5,460 nt of DNA from Verrucomicrobia bacterium TMED56 (GTDB lineage Bacteria > Verrucomicrobiota > Verrucomicrobiia > Opitutales > Seribacteraceae), in assembly GCA_002167265.1 (NCBI GenBank), contig NHDJ01000133.1:7341-12800 (forward strand), written 5' to 3'. The first letter of the stretch is position 1. Every line of letters starts with the position of its first letter. The position numbers and the translations under genes are program-made. Shown one piece after another: positions 1 through 5,460 of the stretch. The notes below the pieces were generated by a model. The model saw only the letters and a program-made list of their open reading frames with translations. It made no database searches and was not told where the DNA came from.

Positions 1-1058
1 CGACCTCCTACTGCTACCCAAACAACCACAAGAACGGATCGATAGGCTTCCATATTCGAAGGAGTTACAATTTTCATCTGTGGCACATATAACATCCCGG
101 CAAGACCAGCCAGTGACGCAGCGATACAAAAGGCAAAGATTTTATAAACATGAGGTTTGTAACCAAAAAAATGGAGCGTGGGTTCATCATCCCGAATAGC
201 CAACAACACCTTACCAAGTCTTGACTTTACAATCCATTGACACAGGAGATAGGCACCGAATAAGCAGGCAAGAGTAATCCAGTAAAGATAAAGCTGCACC
301 CTTTCGGAAGAAAGGGAAAAACCGACATCAGCAATTGAATAGTCAAGCTGGTCGAGTTTTTCATCTCCGTTTAAATCATACTCCATATTGGCCCCGTGCG
401 AAGCAATCCAACTATCTTTAGCATCGACTGGATTAAAGGTGTGCAAAGACTCAGCAGGTGCGATTACATCGAAGCGAGTTAATCCGTTCGTGCCACACAG
501 CATGACATCGTTTCGGCAAAAAACTAACCAACCTGCAACCGCTATCGCTTGAGTTAGGATCGCAAAATAAACGCCCCTTACCCGGCTCCTAAAAACAAAA
601 TAGCCCAATAGAAAAGCAGTTACCCCAGGAATTAAAATGCCAAGAATTAAAGTAACTGGAAGATTCCAAAATGGTTTCCAAAAACCTGGAACAAGAGCAT
701 CTCCTGAAGATTCTCCCACATCATAGGGATAAACGACAAACAGACAGGCAGGTATTTTCCAACCGTTGGCATCAATGATACCTTCAGGACCTCCGTGATG
801 GGCAAGATGTATACCCATTGCATAGGCTCCCAGGCAAAAGAAGGTAAACTGACAAAGACTCAGAATTCCGACATACCCCCATAATAGGCCAAGCCCTAAC
901 GCTAAGATGGCAAAGGACATATAGCGACCCAGCATATTGATATCACCAATCGAGAAAATTCCTTCTCCGTAAAGAAATGGCAGAACTGCGAAACCAATAA
1001 TAAAAAGCACCCAAAAGGAACCTTTGTTATCTATGAGTTTTTCGTTAGAACTCTTCAC
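1..1058 (-). CDS. urtC: Urea ABC transporter permease UrtC (partial, C-terminus beyond the window)
   Basis: This is the second membrane subunit of a urea ABC transporter (LivM-like), which pairs with UrtB in the inner membrane. The frame is open for 352 codons from a GTG at 1058-1056 to the window edge. Hydrophobic segments lie near residues 15-31, 46-65, 68-84, 134-155, 162-180, 257-275 and 303-323. Family hallmarks visible are the NGLT motif (191-194), the cytoplasmic loop AIRDDE...GY (287-300) that in this family contacts the ATPases, and VPQ...VVWVAVGG (325-352). The GTG start is chosen because it overlaps the urtB stop as GTGA, has GGGAG seven bases upstream, and keeps the first membrane segment; the first in-frame ATG is codon 42. 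Between NGLT and the next membrane segment there is an unusually long, polar loop (about 199-250) with an EF-hand-like motif. The usual UrtC has only about 20 residues there (from memory of the family). The C-terminal part, probably some tens of residues, is missing. Confidence 0.95.
   Translation of the reverse strand, partial: MKSSNEKLIDNKGSFWVLFIIGFAVLPFLYGEGIFSIGDINMLGRYMSFAILALGLGLLWGYVGILSLCQFTFFCLGAYAMGIHLAHHGGPEGIIDANGWKIPACLFVVYPYDVGESSGDALVPGFWKPFWNLPVTLILGILIPGVTAFLLGYFVFRSRVRGVYFAILTQAIAVAGWLVFCRNDVMLCGTNGLTRFDVIAPAESLHTFNPVDAKDSWIASHGANMEYDLNGDEKLDQLDYSIADVGFSLSSERVQLYLYWITLACLFGAYLLCQWIVKSRLGKVLLAIRDDEPTLHFFGYKPHVYKIFAFCIAASLAGLAGMLYVPQMKIVTPSNMEAYRSVLVVVWVAVGG
342..377 (-). other. 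EF-hand/dockerin-like calcium-binding loop within UrtC
   Basis: Residues 228-239 of UrtC read DLNGDEKLDQLD. This fits the 12-position calcium loop with Asp at 1, Asn at 3, Asp at 5, a hydrophobic Leu at 8, Asp at 9 and Asp at 12. Ending in Asp rather than Glu, and Asn at position 3, resemble dockerin loops; position 6 is Glu instead of the usual Gly. Only one membrane segment (257-275) separates this loop from the cytoplasmic AIRDDE loop, so it should face the periplasm. That calcium is actually bound is inference. Confidence 0.5.
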
Positions 1059-2827
1059 TTTTTATCTCCCACGCGTCCTTTGGGAGCAAATAACCCCGCT
1101 GGTTTGTACTGGATAAAAGCGACAATCAAGGCAAGTAAGATTACCTTACCCCAAACGGGACCAACCGTAAAACCGCCAAACTCAAGAGGCTCTATTAGTT
1201 TTGTTATTACACCAATTCCAAGACCGGAACACAAAACGCCTGCTAATTCACCCACCCCTCCTGCGACCACAACCAAAAATGAATCCACAATGAAAAGCTT
1301 CGTACCCATATCGGGAGTAACTCCCCCGACGATCGTCCAACCGTATCCTGCCACTCCTGCAATCCCTGAACCAAGGGCAAAGGTAAAACGGTCTACATTA
1401 CGAGTTCGCACACCCAGACTGCTCGCCATATCACGGTTCTGCATGGTTGCCCGTATCAGCATTCCCTTCCTGGTTTTTCGGATAATAAAATATATGAAAC
1501 CAACGCATGCTGCAGAAAGGGCGAGAAGATATAGTCGTGCAAAGGGTAAGACCACATCCTGGGAAATTTCATAGCCTCCCCGAGCCCAGGTTGGTGCATT
1601 GACTCCAATGTTGTCTCCATACCTAAGCCTTACCAACTGGATCAGTAGCAAGGAAACTCCCCATGTTGCCAATAGCGATTCGAGGGGACGGTTATATAAA
1701 TGCCTGACCACAAATTTCTCCATCAAAAGACCGACAATAGCGGAAGCAAGAAATGCAACCGGAAGTGCAAAAAAGTAATATTCATTTACCGAATTTTCTG
1801 GGGAGTGACCAAAGTACATTTGCACTTCATAGGTTGCATAGGCACCGATCATAACTAACTCGCCGTGCGCCATATTGATCACCCCCATCAAGCCAAATGT
1901 GATCGCGAGCCCAAGTGCGATAAGGATGAGGACACTGCCATATGATACCCCACGAAAAAGATTGCCAGCCAACTCAACCGAGCTTTTGTGTCCTTCTATC
2001 CTCTTTTTTACTTTGGAGATGCTTTTAAAAAGAGAAGCAGATTGATTTGCGTTTATTTTTTCAGAACTTTCCAACGCCTCAATTTCTTTTTCGAAACCAT
2101 CAATTCTGGCCAAAGCCCTCAAGCTATTAAGTGCGGAAAGTTTTTCCAAAGCGTCAAGTCGGCCTTTAAGCCCTTCAAAATCCTCGGATTTTTGACCAAA
2201 TTCAATCAATGCCATGCTCTCATTTGCGGTCCAGCGAATTTTATCATCCTCTTCAGCATCATTAGAAATATCTTCAAGAGACGACATAGCATCGGCCATA
2301 AAAGGCGGGTCTCCGCATTTTTTGACTCCTGAAATTCTTGTTTCATAATCAGGAGAGAACAAACGAATCAGAAACTTGGAAGAATTGACCAAAGAGCGAA
2401 TTTTTCTGCTGGGACTAATGTCCTCTAAATCCAGCAAATCAGGCTTTGCCTGTTTACCTTCTACCATGAAGGGCTCACCTGTGAGGGGAACCAGCAAAGG
2501 AGCAAATTCATTAAAATCGTCATCCATAATGGTCTCCTCATTGACCACAATGCGAACCTCACCCTCCGCTGAAGGCCAATTGTAAACACTACCCTGACGA
2601 TAGAGTTCAAAAAACTTTTCAAGCCTGGGATCTCCAGTTTTAGATAAATCAGAGATTGCCTTGGTAACAACTTGGGTATCGGAGGAAGCAAGATTCTTGA
2701 TAATTTCCCCCAGTTTCCCCTTTTCTGTTGCATCCTTGACAAGACTTGCCTTGAGGGTGGCAAAATCGGGCGAAAGACCAAAGATTATGAATAAAAAGAA
2801 TGTATAAACTGAATGAAATTTATTCAA
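1055..2827 (-). CDS. urtB: Urea ABC transporter permease UrtB with large periplasmic N-terminal domain
   Basis: This is a LivH-like inner-membrane permease subunit of the urea transporter, 590 residues. A signal-peptide-like start (hydrophobic 8-18, possible cleavage near residue 27) is followed by a soluble region of about 260 residues. That region has HEAT-like helix pairs (for example 39-75, with KTGDPRLEKFFELY), the segment LLVPLTGEPF (111-120) and charged helices to about 283. Such an N-terminal domain is typical of UrtB and absent from LivH; 590 residues is somewhat longer than the roughly 520-540 usual for the family. The membrane domain (about 295-575) carries the hallmark FGLMGVINMAHGELVMIGAY (311-330) and the ATPase-contacting loop RATMQNRDMASSLGV (459-473). 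The start is a TTG: an in-frame TAA sits three codons upstream and no other ATG, GTG or TTG occurs before codon 94, which would remove the signal sequence. No Shine-Dalgarno sequence precedes it. The gene ends in TGA overlapping the urtC GTG. It lies 89 bases after urtA, across a terminator. Confidence 0.95.
   Translation of the reverse strand: MNKFHSVYTFFLFIIFGLSPDFATLKASLVKDATEKGKLGEIIKNLASSDTQVVTKAISDLSKTGDPRLEKFFELYRQGSVYNWPSAEGEVRIVVNEETIMDDDFNEFAPLLVPLTGEPFMVEGKQAKPDLLDLEDISPSRKIRSLVNSSKFLIRLFSPDYETRISGVKKCGDPPFMADAMSSLEDISNDAEEDDKIRWTANESMALIEFGQKSEDFEGLKGRLDALEKLSALNSLRALARIDGFEKEIEALESSEKINANQSASLFKSISKVKKRIEGHKSSVELAGNLFRGVSYGSVLILIALGLAITFGLMGVINMAHGELVMIGAYATYEVQMYFGHSPENSVNEYYFFALPVAFLASAIVGLLMEKFVVRHLYNRPLESLLATWGVSLLLIQLVRLRYGDNIGVNAPTWARGGYEISQDVVLPFARLYLLALSAACVGFIYFIIRKTRKGMLIRATMQNRDMASSLGVRTRNVDRFTFALGSGIAGVAGYGWTIVGGVTPDMGTKLFIVDSFLVVVAGGVGELAGVLCSGLGIGVITKLIEPLEFGGFTVGPVWGKVILLALIVAFIQYKPAGLFAPKGRVGDKK
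1066..1070 (-). promoter_or_regulatory. Shine-Dalgarno sequence of urtC
   Basis: GGGAG on the minus strand lies seven bases upstream of the urtC GTG start and inside the last codons of urtB. Together with the GTGA overlap it supports translationally coupled urtB-urtC expression and decides the GTG as the start. It is the only clear Shine-Dalgarno sequence among the four genes of the window. Confidence 0.75.
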
Positions 2828-2846
2828 AAAAGATTATTTTATTGTC

Positions 2847-2890
2847 AAAAAAAGCGAACTCGGCCCGTATCTTTCCCACCGAGTCCGCTT
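2847..2890 (-). terminator. Intrinsic terminator between urtA and urtB (possible attenuator)
   Basis: On the minus strand AAGCGGACTCGG (2890-2879) pairs with CCGAGTTCGCTT (2863-2852). This gives a 12-bp stem with one G-U wobble and a 15-base loop, running straight into seven U (2853-2847). The wobble position is an A-C mismatch on the plus strand and there is no T-run on that side, so it works in the minus direction only. It begins 26 bases after the urtA stop and ends about 20 bases before the urtB start. The likely effect is partial termination, giving more UrtA than UrtBC. Confidence 0.88.
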
Positions 2891-2916
2891 AAGCTATGAC
2901 TTCTTAAAACTAAGAA

Positions 2917-4173
2917 TTACAGAGAACCATCACCATTTGGACCACCCGTTGGTTTAGGGTAGTTTCCATCAGGCCAAAGGTATGAACTGTAGGAATCAGG
3001 CGAAACTAAGCCGTCACTTGAATAAACGATCTTAAACATGCCGTTTTTAAGAATTTCTCCAACATACACTGGTTTAAGGGTATGCTGATTAGTAGGATGC
3101 ATTGACTTCTTTCCTCCAGGGGCATCAAACTCAAGGCCATAGACTGCCTTGCGTACTTTATCTACATCGAAAGACCCACATTTTTCAACCGCTGCCTTCC
3201 ATACATAAACTCCAAAGTAGGCGGCTTCTATTGGATCACAAGTTACCCGCTTAGCACCACCGGGTAAACCAGCTTCAACACAGTATTTTTTGAAACTTTT
3301 GACAAAAGCAGCATTCTCAGGAGTTTTTACACTTTGAAAATAGTTCCATGCGGCCAAGTGACCAACAAGTGGTGGAACATCCATTGCCCGAAGTTCATCT
3401 TCAGAGACAGAGAATGCCATGATTGGGCAATCGTCCGAAGTCAAACCCTGATTTGCGAACTCTTTGTAAAATGGAACATTACTGTCGCCATTGATTGTGG
3501 AGAGGATGCAGGCATCACCCGTGGCAGCAAATTCCTTAACCTTAGATACGATGGTCTGATAATCCTGATGGTGGAAGGGGGTGTACTCTTCCATAACATT
3601 TTCATCTGGAACGCCTTGTGCTTTTAAATACGCTTTCAGTACCTTGTTTGCTGTCCTCGGGAAAACATAATCCGTGCCAAGTAGGTAAAATTTCTTACAA
3701 CCCATTTCATTAGCCATATATTCTGCGGCAGGTACCAACTGTTGGTTCGGGGAAGCAGCAGTGTAAAAAACATTAAGCGACTGTTCTTCACCTTCATATT
3801 GAACTGGGTAAAAAAGTAACGCATTGTTTTCTTCAAATACTGGCAGACAAGATTTTCTGCTTACCGAAGTCCAGCAACCAAAAGTAACGGCTACTTTTTC
3901 CTCAACAATTAACTGTTTTGCTTTCTCTGCAAAAAGTGGCCAGTCAGAGGCAGGGTCAACAACCACAGCTTCAACTTGCTCACCCAGTACACCACCTGAT
4001 TCGTTGATTTCCTTAACTGCCATCATCACAACATCCCTCAGCGAGGTTTCGGAAATTGCCATAGTTCCGCTTAACGAATGTAAGACGCCTATTTTCACTG
4101 CATGCAATTGGGGTATCGATAGTGCCAGTCCAAGAACTACAGATAATCCCAGTTTAAGTATATTTTTTTTCAT
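2917..4173 (-). CDS. urtA: Urea ABC transporter substrate-binding protein UrtA
   Basis: This is the periplasmic urea (or short-chain amide) receptor of the transporter, 418 residues, about the usual length of the family. A Sec signal peptide (KKN, hydrophobic 7-20, PQLHA ending at residue 25) precedes VKIGVLHSLSGTMAISE (26-42), the hallmark N-terminus of UrtA/FmdD-type proteins. Further conserved stretches are DPASDWPLFAEKAKQL (73-88), FGCWTSVSRKS (98-108), FYPVQYEGEE (121-130), LLGTDYVFPRTANK (164-177), STINGDSNVPFYKE (225-238), GHLAAWNYF (271-279) and RVTCDPIEAAYFGVYVWK (309-326). There is no lipobox cysteine, so it should be soluble rather than a lipoprotein. It has eight cysteines and a Gly/Pro-rich tail (401-418). 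The ATG start is supported by the signal peptide; the upstream bases are A-rich without a Shine-Dalgarno sequence. It is transcribed from the 4174-4356 region and followed by its own terminator. Urea as the main substrate is assigned by family and by the urtBC neighbours. Confidence 0.97.
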   Translation of the reverse strand: MKKNILKLGLSVVLGLALSIPQLHAVKIGVLHSLSGTMAISETSLRDVVMMAVKEINESGGVLGEQVEAVVVDPASDWPLFAEKAKQLIVEEKVAVTFGCWTSVSRKSCLPVFEENNALLFYPVQYEGEEQSLNVFYTAASPNQQLVPAAEYMANEMGCKKFYLLGTDYVFPRTANKVLKAYLKAQGVPDENVMEEYTPFHHQDYQTIVSKVKEFAATGDACILSTINGDSNVPFYKEFANQGLTSDDCPIMAFSVSEDELRAMDVPPLVGHLAAWNYFQSVKTPENAAFVKSFKKYCVEAGLPGGAKRVTCDPIEAAYFGVYVWKAAVEKCGSFDVDKVRKAVYGLEFDAPGGKKSMHPTNQHTLKPVYVGEILKNGMFKIVYSSDGLVSPDSYSSYLWPDGNYPKPTGGPNGDGSL

Positions 4174-4192
4174 TAATTTTTCGCTATTTATA

Positions 4193-4221
4193 ATTATAAT
4201 TTTCCCAAGAAAAGGTCTTAA
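4193..4221 (-). promoter_or_regulatory. Candidate sigma70-type promoter of urtA (proximal)
   Basis: On the minus strand TTAAGA (4221-4216, four of six to TTGACA), a 17-base spacer and a perfect TATAAT (4198-4193) lie just upstream of urtA. The predicted RNA start near 4186 would give a leader of only about 13 bases. The surroundings are very A/T-rich, so TATAAT by chance is possible, but the spacing is ideal. Confidence 0.5.
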
Positions 4222-4237
4222 TCAAGGGGGTTAAAAA

Positions 4238-4267
4238 ATTATATTCATTTTGCATGCCAAATCTAAA
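4238..4267 (-). promoter_or_regulatory. Candidate sigma70-type promoter of urtA (distal)
   Basis: On the minus strand TTTAGA (4267-4262, four of six), an 18-base spacer and a perfect TATAAT (4243-4238) form a second promoter candidate. It would start RNA near 4231 and give a leader of about 58 bases. It is an alternative to, or works alongside, the proximal candidate at 4193-4221; the sequence cannot decide which is used. Confidence 0.35.
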
Positions 4268-4280
4268 AATACATTAATAA

Positions 4281-4294
4281 AGTAAAAATTTACT
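4281..4294. promoter_or_regulatory. 14-bp perfect palindrome, possible operator
   Basis: AGTAAA-AA-TTTACT is a perfect inverted repeat with six-base arms and a two-base centre, upstream of both urtA promoter candidates. Its centre would lie about 57 bases upstream of the distal predicted RNA start, a position compatible with an activator site. The GTA and TAC are six bases apart, not the eight of an NtcA site, so no known regulator is assigned. In A/T-rich DNA a chance palindrome is possible. Confidence 0.35.
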
Positions 4295-4298
4295 ATAT

Positions 4299-4348
4299 AT
4301 TTATTTTATTCATATATGTGATTTATTTTATTCATATATGTGATTTAT
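4299..4348. repeat. 22-bp tandem repeat, about 2.3 copies, upstream of urtA
   Basis: Two identical adjacent 22-base copies occupy 4299-4320 and 4321-4342, followed by the first six bases (ATTTAT) of a third. Each copy has an A/T tract and then the self-complementary CATATATG followed by TG. The phase of 22 bases is about two helical turns, so equivalent points of each copy face the same side of the DNA. The block lies between the porin terminator and the urtA promoter candidates, so it could be a protein-binding array or simply a recent duplication in A/T-rich DNA. Confidence 0.85.
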
Positions 4349-4356
4349 CAGAAAAC

Positions 4357-4393
4357 AAAAAAACGGGTGGGCAACCGAAGTTACCCACCCGTT
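4357..4393 (-). terminator. Intrinsic terminator of the porin-like gene
   Basis: On the minus strand a continuous 14-bp stem (4393-4380 with 4375-4362) closes on a C(UUCG)G tetraloop. It includes AACGGGTGGG paired with CCCACCCGTT and one U-G wobble near the loop. Seven U follow (4363-4357). It starts 25 bases after the porin stop codon. The wobble and the one-sided U-run show it acts on minus-strand transcripts, separating the porin gene from the urt operon. Confidence 0.92.
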
Positions 4394-4417
4394 AAACAAA
4401 CGTACTAGACTGAAAGT

Positions 4418-5416
4418 TTAGAAGGTGTAAATAAATTCAACTGCTACAAGTTCTTCTGGCTCTGCAATTGTGCCAGCATCCTTGTCGTATGAACTGTATT
4501 CAATCAAACCAGAAAAACTATCATTGAAAACATAACTAGGCGAAATGGTGATCTTACTACCATCATAGGCAACTGTACTATTGGTTGCTCCAGTTACTTC
4601 TTCCTCCGAATATCTTAAGGTAAGTCCAACCGCGTCAGAAACTGCATAGTTTGCCATGATCATCATACCTTCAACATCTTGTCCGGAATCTAATTGATCA
4701 TTCTCTGCGACTTCTGCTGCAAGAAGGAGTTTATCCATCTGATAGCTAATCCAGTAAGTTGACTTTTCATAAGCTCCTGATGCAGGTGCACTGAAATCTG
4801 ACCAAATAGCCTTAGCGGTAAAGTTTTCAATTCCAGTAAAGGCAAGTGCAAGTTCATAACCTGCATCCGCTTCAAGACTGGACCATACTCCTATGCTAAA
4901 AGTATCTGTACCGTAGTCGATAGATGCACCAACATCATAAGCATCATAGATATCCTGTACTCCAAGGACATCGTATGCGTAACTGTATTGGTACATATTA
5001 GTTGGGTCATATGCTTCAAATCCCATGTAGGAGAGCATTTTACCGCCTGTAATGCTGAGTCCGTTGCCGAAATCATATGTTACAAGGGCTTCTTCCAGGG
5101 CTGAATCACCGTCCGTTACATCATAGGTAGTGTCATCTGCAGTTCCGGGTAATCCATCTGGACCAACTGCAACTACTGTGGTGGATCCACCATCATACAG
5201 ATCGAAGTCTACAGAAGCAGAAACAGGTCCTGAACTGAAATCCAGAGCTATTTCAACTTGTCCGACAAAAGAGGTTTCACTGTCGTCACCTTTTTTTTCA
5301 GCTGCAAGGTCGATAAAACCAGACAATTCAACACCACTACCTGTGGGCCCTATTTCAATTGCATTCGCATTTAAAACCGCAAATAAGCTTGCGATAGATA
5401 ATAATTTGTTTTTCAT
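4418..5416 (-). CDS. Porin-like outer-membrane beta-barrel protein, putative urea/small-solute porin
   Basis: This is a 332-residue exported protein predicted to be an outer-membrane beta-barrel. A signal peptide (MKNKLLSIASLFAVLNANA, cleavage after residue 19) is followed by VELSGFIDLAAE (29-40). Alternating polar/hydrophobic strands run throughout, and the C-terminus VAVEFIYTF ends in Phe, as the barrel-assembly signal requires. The protein is acidic and has no cysteine. The segment SITGGKMLSYMGFEAYDPTN (121-140) resembles the GGK...GYE region of BBP2/OmpL-like barrels, but the exact family is uncertain. A loop at about 84-105 (VGPDGLPGTADD, then further Asp) looks like a surface acidic loop. 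It lies directly upstream of urtA in the same orientation but is separated by a terminator. Porins such as FmdC accompany amide/urea transporters in other bacteria, so a role in urea entry is a reasonable but unproven inference. The ATG follows an AT-dinucleotide run without a Shine-Dalgarno sequence. The 44 bases upstream to the window edge show no clear promoter. Confidence 0.82.
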   Translation of the reverse strand: MKNKLLSIASLFAVLNANAIEIGPTGSGVELSGFIDLAAEKKGDDSETSFVGQVEIALDFSSGPVSASVDFDLYDGGSTTVVAVGPDGLPGTADDTTYDVTDGDSALEEALVTYDFGNGLSITGGKMLSYMGFEAYDPTNMYQYSYAYDVLGVQDIYDAYDVGASIDYGTDTFSIGVWSSLEADAGYELALAFTGIENFTAKAIWSDFSAPASGAYEKSTYWISYQMDKLLLAAEVAENDQLDSGQDVEGMMIMANYAVSDAVGLTLRYSEEEVTGATNSTVAYDGSKITISPSYVFNDSFSGLIEYSSYDKDAGTIAEPEELVAVEFIYTF

Positions 5417-5428
5417 ATATATATATAT
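5415..5428. repeat. AT dinucleotide run at the porin start codon
   Basis: Seven AT units run directly into, and include the first two bases of, the porin ATG. The stretch occupies the place where a ribosome binding site would be. It is short for a phase-variable tract, but a slip here would change the spacing and sequence just before the start codon. Confidence 0.8.
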
Positions 5429-5460
5429 TGTTTTTAGTTAGTTTGTTGCTTGTGAAAGCA

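Noticed and set aside
1080..1574. Plus-strand open frame of 164 codons opposite urtB
   Set aside because: It lies wholly antisense to well-conserved UrtB membrane domain codons, with composition rich in Pro/Thr/Arg as expected for a shadow frame, and has no recognisable domain or start signal.
2843..2848. TTGACA box after the urtA terminator as a urtB promoter
   Set aside because: With normal 17-18 base spacing the -10 would fall on the urtB start codon (GAATAA/AATAAA), placing the RNA start inside the coding sequence.
3824..4234. Plus-strand open frame opposite the start of urtA
   Set aside because: It is antisense to the conserved UrtA N-terminus and signal peptide and has no family features; a shadow frame.
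4244..4259. Sigma54-like site TGGCATGCAAAATGAA upstream of urtA
   Set aside because: It has the GG at -24, but the invariant GC at -12 is GA here, so it would not be a functional sigma54 promoter. Tempting because nitrogen genes often use sigma54.
1..5460. An entirely new biological system
   Set aside because: All four genes fit a urea ABC transporter with an adjacent porin; only details of the proteins and control regions are unusual. No defence, mobile or RNA-guided elements are visible on either strand.

Overview
The window carries four genes, all on the minus strand. Read in the direction of transcription (right to left) they are an outer-membrane porin-like gene (4418-5416), urtA (2917-4173), urtB (1055-2827) and urtC, which runs off the left edge (1058 to 1). 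The last three encode the periplasmic binding protein and the two membrane subunits of a urea ABC transporter of the branched-chain amino-acid (HAAT) type. The two ATPase genes, urtD and urtE, are expected just beyond position 1 but are not visible.

The organism is a Gram-negative bacterium, because it has a beta-barrel protein with a signal peptide and a C-terminal aromatic residue, and a binding protein exported without a lipobox. The modest GC content (roughly low 40s by eye), A/T-rich leaders lacking Shine-Dalgarno sequences, and secreted proteins with dockerin/EF-hand-like and GPDG..GTADD acidic loops make a marine member of the Verrucomicrobiota or its relatives plausible. This is inference, not proof.

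Layout: the porin gene ends in a strong hairpin terminator with a UUCG loop (4357-4393), so it is probably its own transcription unit. The very A/T-rich region 4174-4356 separates it from urtA. This region holds a 22-bp unit repeated about 2.3 times, a 14-bp perfect palindrome and two sigma70-like promoter candidates. A second intrinsic terminator (2847-2890) lies between urtA and urtB, so urtA can be made in excess and urtBC would depend on readthrough. urtB appears to start at a TTG with no ribosome binding site. urtB and urtC overlap by GTGA, and urtC has a good Shine-Dalgarno sequence inside the end of urtB.

Working model: the porin would let small solutes cross the outer membrane, UrtA would bind urea (or a short-chain amide) in the periplasm, and UrtB/UrtC would form the inner-membrane path powered by UrtD/UrtE. 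The transporter itself is a known system. The least ordinary items are an EF-hand/dockerin-like calcium-loop insertion in UrtC, the terminator splitting urtA from urtBC together with the TTG start, and the repeats in the urtA control region. No RNA genes, mobile elements, CRISPR arrays or plus-strand genes were found.
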